Assembly: GCA_900404475.1 (NCBI GenBank)
Contig: OUQQ01000600.1
Coordinates: 1 to 12,338 of the forward strand
Length of the DNA stretch: 12,338 bases
Direction: 5' to 3'
Source: Spongospora subterranea
Lineage: Eukaryota; Endomyxa; Phytomyxea; Plasmodiophorida; Plasmodiophoridae
Each line of letters opens with the position of its first letter. Positions within the stretch are counted from its first letter, which is position 1. The notes beneath the pieces are model-generated. The model ran no database searches and was not told the origin of the DNA. It saw only the letters and a list, made by a program, of their open reading frames with translations. The position numbers and the translations under genes are program-made. Positions 9,185-12,338 of this stretch are shown here, one piece after another.

Positions 9185-9709
9185 TCAATTGTTGTGGGGA
9201 AAAGTCCAGGATTCTTCATAATCTTCATACACAAATCTCACATGTAGTGCGTCCGGTTCTGGTCGTGTCCAGAATATGGTCAGACTATCTTTTGTTAGAT
9301 GGTAGAAGAGCAGCGCCATATCGCGGGAGATCTGTTCGATGTTCAAACGTGAATCGCCCCAGTGCTGCCACATGAACGTTTTGATCAAATCCTTGACCTG
9401 CGAAGATTCAAGAAGGCCATCATCCAGGCCCTGATCGACCATTGTGTCAACTTGATTGCGCAAATTCTCCCCTTCTCCATAAATATAATTACCGAACCTG
9501 CATTGGGCTGGCTTTCTGATGCTGGTCTTAATCTCATTACATTGGGCCAAAAAACCTTCAAAGTGATCGTTCATCCAAATTTGTTGCACTGCGGTGGGAG
9601 CGTTATCATGACCGATATCATCAGTGTCTTGAGCCAGGCCATCGTGAACAGCAGAGTAAGCAATAGGCAATAATGAAAGAAGAAGAAGAAATCCACCCAT
9701 GAGCGACAT
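9185..9709 (-). CDS. Small secreted protein, effector-like, copy A
   Basis: A 174-residue protein of unknown function, predicted to be secreted. I chose the ATG at 9709 because it begins a clear signal peptide: MSLMGG followed by FLLLLSLLPIAYS, with probable cleavage after Ser19 (Ala-x-Ser). The frame is open upstream to another ATG at 9874, but that 55-residue extension would bury the signal. The mature part is about 155 residues: an acidic start (AVHDGLAQDTDD), two cysteines (57 and 70) that could pair, a middle predicted as helical, and a Trp/aromatic-rich C-terminus (MWQHWGD, LTIFWTRPEPDALHVRFVYE). There is no RxLR or dEER motif, no membrane span and no known domain. A diverged copy lies 2.13 kb to the right. 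No intron is needed. Secretion, small size, duplication and fast replacement change suggest a host-interaction protein; this is inference. Confidence 0.7.
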   Translation of the reverse strand: MSLMGGFLLLLSLLPIAYSAVHDGLAQDTDDIGHDNAPTAVQQIWMNDHFEGFLAQCNEIKTSIRKPAQCRFGNYIYGEGENLRNQVDTMVDQGLDDGLLESSQVKDLIKTFMWQHWGDSRLNIEQISRDMALLFYHLTKDSLTIFWTRPEPDALHVRFVYEDYEESWTFPHNN

Positions 9710-9878
9710 TTGATACCGATTGCTATTGATATTATCTTTATGAACGCGTTTTGACCGGACCCGCTGGCAAAATCCGCGATATGACGCCACAGCCCACAGC
9801 CCATCGCGCACACCGCATTGACTGATCTGTGACTGTATCAAGTGCGAAGACCACTGAGGAACAGACAACACCATGTTC

Positions 9879-9886
9879 TATATATA
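9879..9886 (-). promoter_or_regulatory. TATATATA element upstream of copy A
   Basis: A TATATATA tract lies about 170 bp upstream of the start codon at 9709 and is repeated exactly in the other copy (12010-12017). It could be a TATA-like core promoter element, but its palindromic sequence gives no direction and the distance is only moderately suitable. Confidence 0.2.
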
Positions 9887-10092
9887 GGTTCACTGCGACA
9901 TTGATGAGTAAAATCAAAATAAACAGAGTGCCGATGCCCTCAACATTGCTATCCCCGAGTTGGCGTTTTCGAAGAGAATAAAAACATGTCCGCTGAATCA
10001 AATGATTGACCCTACAGTTAGCCATGCAAACTTCGAAACTAACCTCGGTATATCTAGTTCACCTGTGTTGATTGGCAATTCAAGATGTGATA

Positions 10093-10329
10093 ATGGACGG
10101 TCTCCGATGCCCCTTCTCAAGCTTGAATCCTGTCAGCCTTGTTGGTTCTCGCCTTGTGGAGGGAACCTTTATTGCCGAACACGAAGTTCTCCAACATTGC
10201 GATGTCATCCACAGCTCTCTCCAAACGCCCGTTCGAGGAGCTATTCTGCCCGGCGAGCACATGGCCCTGGCCTCATTTGTGGGATGTGAGGTGACCTCGC
10301 TCTCATCGATAAGTCGTTTCGGGAATTAG
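10093..10329 (+). other. Unidentified open frame inside the duplicated segment
   Basis: ATG at 10093 opens 78 codons to TAG at 10327-10329. The translation looks protein-like: LVEGTFIAEHEVLQHCDVIH and RGAILPGEHMALASFVGCEV, with alternating hydrophobic strands. I recognise no family. The first part is repeated at 12224-12338, with one base change (G to C at 10144 versus 12275) that changes an amino acid. Upstream the frame is open without ATG from 10072. It lies divergently from the secreted protein gene and might share its intergenic region, or it may be a retroelement fragment. Confidence 0.3.
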
Positions 10330-10439
10330 AATGGCAACAGGCTCGCACCATTGTGTGGCCCAAGATCCTTGACGAATGAGACGGATCATACCCGTCTGCT
10401 GTCCTGAGTTTTCAGTTCTAATACAGATCTTGTTGACCC

Positions 10440-10872
10440 CCCGATCAAATCGTGTGTGAGTGCTGGACCCCGAGTTTGTCCTGCTAAGGCGCGTCGTGTC
10501 GCGAAAGAATGAGTGCCAGGCGTCGGGTATCTTTTGCTACATATTCGCGATCACGAAAAACATAAAATGTTGCCCACCAACGAAAACTGCTCTAACTTTG
10601 ACAGAGGTAAATTCAGACGTTTCAAACGTTCCAATAATTCCGGACTGGGAGGCGCTGTTTTTGGTCTTAAAAGCAGACTATTGACAAAGATGGTAGGAGA
10701 CAAGATCGGCCACGTAACCCGATCTTGATTGATTTGAGTTGATAATCTGGACGACGAGATAGTGCATCAGGTTTGGCTGATAATTTACCCGCCCGATGTC
10801 TGATTTGAAATGTGAATTCTGAAAGAAGCATGGACCATCTTACTTGTCGACGATTTAGAACTTTCGACGCAT
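10440..10872 (-). mobile_element. Second Ty3/Gypsy relic: RNase H end, linker and start of integrase zinc region
   Basis: On the minus strand from 10870, [18 protein letters not shown] and [17 protein letters not shown] (ending about 10742) form the end of a Gypsy RNase H of the chromovirus-like '[10 protein letters not shown]' kind. After a one-base frame change the linker reads PPSPELLERLKRLNLPLSKL and FSLVGNILCFS. After another shift it reads DREYVAKDTRRLALILSRHD, and then, after a further frame change, LAGQTRGPALTHDLI, where integrase zinc regions have HxxPLAGHxG. The relic is therefore broken by at least three shifts. It differs clearly from the other Gypsy relic, so two lineages are present. 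Its left limit, near 10440, is approximate. Confidence 0.75.
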
Positions 10873-11131
10873 GAGTCCATATATTCCTTCTGCGCTGATG
10901 ACATAGCTTCTTCATTTGGCCATGTAAAGTCTTCGGCAAGACTGTATGCTGCGAATGGGACAGATGAAATCTTTTGCTGGAATGGATCACTGCAGACACG
11001 CCATCGGCTGGAGAGACGCCCCAACGCGCCAATATGTCTGCCCATACGTTCTCGTCGCCAGATAAATGTTCGATGTGGAAGTCGAACGCGCGTAGCTGTA
11101 ACTGCCACCGCTCAAGGCGATCGCCAGCCGG
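10873..11131 (-). mobile_element. Duplicated fragment of the first Gypsy relic
   Basis: This is the copy of 8743-9000: RNase H end and linker on the minus strand, with MARWG in place of MTRWG. It is truncated at 10873, where the other Gypsy relic begins, so a hybrid open frame (minus, 11032-10667) joins the linker of one element to the RNase H end of the other. Five substitutions separate the two copies here. Confidence 0.85.
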
Positions 11132-11315
11132 GGGAAATGAGTAAGAAATGAAGAAATATAGTAATGTAAACGAAGCAGCAAGCGGGGGATGGCGATAGTA
11201 AAATAGGGCTGATAGAAAAATGAATATATCGGTACCAAAAAATCAGTCGAATCCCAAACACAACATTAATTTATGTATTAACATGGGTGTGGATTAGAAG
11301 GCGTATAGACGATGC

Positions 11316-11840
11316 TCAATTGTTGTGGGGAAAAGTCCAGGATTCTTCATAATCTTCATACACAAATCTCACATGTAGTGCGTCCGGTTCTGGTCGTGTC
11401 CAGAATATGGTCAGACTATCTTTTGTTAGATGGTAGAAGAGCAGCGCCATATTGCTGGAGATCTGTTCGATGTCCAAACGTGAATCGCCCCAGTGCTGCC
11501 ACATGAACTTTTTGATCAAATCCTTGACCTGCGAAGATTCAAGAAGGCCATCATCCAGGCCCTGATTGACCATTGTGACAACTTGATTGCGCAAATTCAT
11601 CCCTTCTCGATCAATATAATTACCGAAACTGCATTGGGCTGGCTTTCTGATGCTGGTCTTAATCTCATCACATTGGGCCAAAAAACCTTTAAAGTGATCG
11701 TTCATCCAATCTTGTTCCACTGCGGTGGGAGCGTTATCATGACCGATATCATCAGTGTCTTGAGCCAGGCCATCGTGAACAGCAGAGTAAGCAATAGGCA
11801 ATAATGAAAGAAGCAGAAGAGATCCACCCATGAGCGACAT
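11316..11840 (-). CDS. Small secreted protein, effector-like, copy B
   Basis: Paralogue of the protein at 9185-9709, the same length (174 residues), with the same start, signal peptide and stop. It differs at 15 residues: F7S, Q42E, I44D, E51K, N58D, R71S, Y77D, G78R, E81M, D88V, D92N, T111K, N123D, R129S and D130N. Residues 131-174 are identical, as are both cysteines and all tryptophans. Of 18 base differences only one is silent (Leu9). The frame is intact despite the excess of changes, which argues that both copies are or recently were functional. The upstream 498 bp are almost identical to those of copy A, so regulation is probably shared. Function unknown. Confidence 0.7.
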   Translation of the reverse strand: MSLMGGSLLLLSLLPIAYSAVHDGLAQDTDDIGHDNAPTAVEQDWMNDHFKGFLAQCDEIKTSIRKPAQCSFGNYIDREGMNLRNQVVTMVNQGLDDGLLESSQVKDLIKKFMWQHWGDSRLDIEQISSNMALLFYHLTKDSLTIFWTRPEPDALHVRFVYEDYEESWTFPHNN

Positions 11841-12009
11841 TTGATACCGATTGCTATTGATATTATCTTTATGAACGCGTTTTGACCGGACCCGCTGGCA
11901 AAATCCGCGATATGACGCCACAGCCCACAGCCCATCGCGCACACCGCATTGACTGATCTGTGACTGTATCAAGTGCGAAGACCACTGAGGAACAGACAAC
12001 ACCATGTTC

Positions 12010-12017
12010 TATATATA
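12010..12017 (-). promoter_or_regulatory. TATATATA element upstream of copy B
   Basis: Exact copy of the TATATATA tract upstream of copy A, at the same distance (about 170 bp) from the start codon at 11840. It is a candidate TATA-like element only. Confidence 0.2.
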
Positions 12018-12223
12018 GGTTCACTGCGACATTGATGAGTAAAATCAAAATAAACAGAGTGCCGATGCCCTCAACATTGCTATCCCCGAGTTGGCGTTTT
12101 CGAAGAGAATAAAAACATGTCCGCTGAATCAAATGATTGACCCTACAGTTAGCCATGCAAACTTCGAAACTAACCTCGGTATATCTAGTTCACCTGTGTT
12201 GATTGGCAATTCAAGATGTGATA

Positions 12224-12338
12224 ATGGACGGTCTCCGATGCCCCTTCTCAAGCTTGAATCCTGTCAGCCTTGTTCGTTCTCGCCTTGTGGAGGGAACCTT
12301 TATTGCCGAACACGAAGTTCTCCAACATTGCGATGTCA
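12224..12338 (+). other. Partial second copy of the unidentified open frame
   Basis: Repeats the start of the frame at 10093-10329 and is cut by the window end. One base differs (12275). Confidence 0.3.

Larger units (their letters stand above)
8743..10207. repeat. Direct duplication, left copy
   Basis: This segment matches 10873-12338 in the same orientation, with an offset of 2130 bp rising to 2131 after a one-base indel near 9109. It contains part of the Gypsy relic, the secreted protein gene and its upstream region. By my line-by-line comparison, flanking DNA differs at 7 positions plus the indel in 8743-9184 and at 1 position in 9710-10207. Similarity starts abruptly at GAGTCCAT (8743). 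The right end of the duplicated segment is not known, because the other copy runs off the window. Confidence 0.97.
10873..12338. repeat. Direct duplication, right copy, cut by window end
   Basis: Second copy of 8743-10207. It begins abruptly at GAGTCCAT (10873), directly joined to the second Gypsy relic, and runs to the last base of the window without losing similarity, so the duplicated unit is longer than what is seen. The unit spacing of 2.13 kb would fit a tandem array, but the sequence after 12338 is needed to tell. Confidence 0.97.

Noticed and set aside
9362..9673. 103-codon plus-strand frame, repeated at 11493-11804
   Set aside because: It is antisense to the secreted protein gene. 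The minus frame has a signal peptide and the substitution pattern fits its codons.
9710..9874. 55-residue N-terminal extension of the secreted protein
   Set aside because: Using the upstream ATG would place the signal peptide inside the protein; the ATG at 9709 is the better start.
9738..10025. 95-codon minus-strand frame upstream of the secreted protein, repeated at 11869-12156
   Set aside because: Its hydrophobic stretch could suggest a membrane protein, but it has no known domain. The absence of any base change between copies gives no coding signature, so I treat it as upstream sequence.

Overview
The window looks like a repeat-rich stretch of a eukaryotic genome, most likely an oomycete or a related protist. 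This is inferred from four things: (i) an intron-containing vacuolar sorting receptor gene with 53-69 nt GT-AG introns; (ii) a broken Crinkler (CRN)-type gene with a PD-(D/E)xK-like nuclease C-terminus; (iii) relics of two different Ty3/Gypsy retroelements, one with an RNase H tail of the 'ENVWADIMTRWG' kind that I associate with oomycete elements; (iv) a duplicated small secreted protein gene that evolves like an effector. No species can be named, and no bacterial-style operons are present.

Layout. 1-1250: a diverged short direct repeat, then a plus-strand Crinkler-like pseudogene with several frame changes and an in-frame stop. It is followed at 1175-1190 by TA plus a sequence identical to one end of plant-type mariner/Stowaway elements. 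1250-3900: mostly unassigned, T/G-rich then mixed, with a tRNA-like hairpin and a few unidentified open frames. 3907-5644: the best gene of the window, a five-exon vacuolar sorting receptor of 500 residues with a signal peptide, PA domain, cysteine-rich luminal domain, one membrane span and a cytosolic YVPL sorting signal; it lacks the EGF repeats of plant homologues. 5645-7630: no gene I can name, only short open frames. 7631-7819: a 30-bp minisatellite (6 copies and a partial one), immediately followed (to about 9000) by a minus-strand Ty3/Gypsy relic (RNase H tail, integrase zinc-binding region, integrase core).

8743-12338: a direct duplication with an offset of 2130-2131 bp. Each copy carries the end of the Gypsy RNase H relic, one minus-strand gene for a 174-residue secreted protein (9185-9709 and 11316-11840) and its upstream region. 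The right copy meets a second, unrelated Gypsy relic at 10872/10873.

The main discovery candidate is the duplicated secreted protein. Flanking DNA of the two copies differs by about 1%, but the coding sequences differ at 18 bases, of which 17 change amino acids (15 substitutions, 14 of them in the mature protein between residues 42 and 130). This pattern suggests diversifying selection on an uncharacterised, effector-like family without an RxLR motif. The window therefore combines a housekeeping trafficking gene with effector-type genes (one dead, one duplicated and diversifying) set among retroelement debris.
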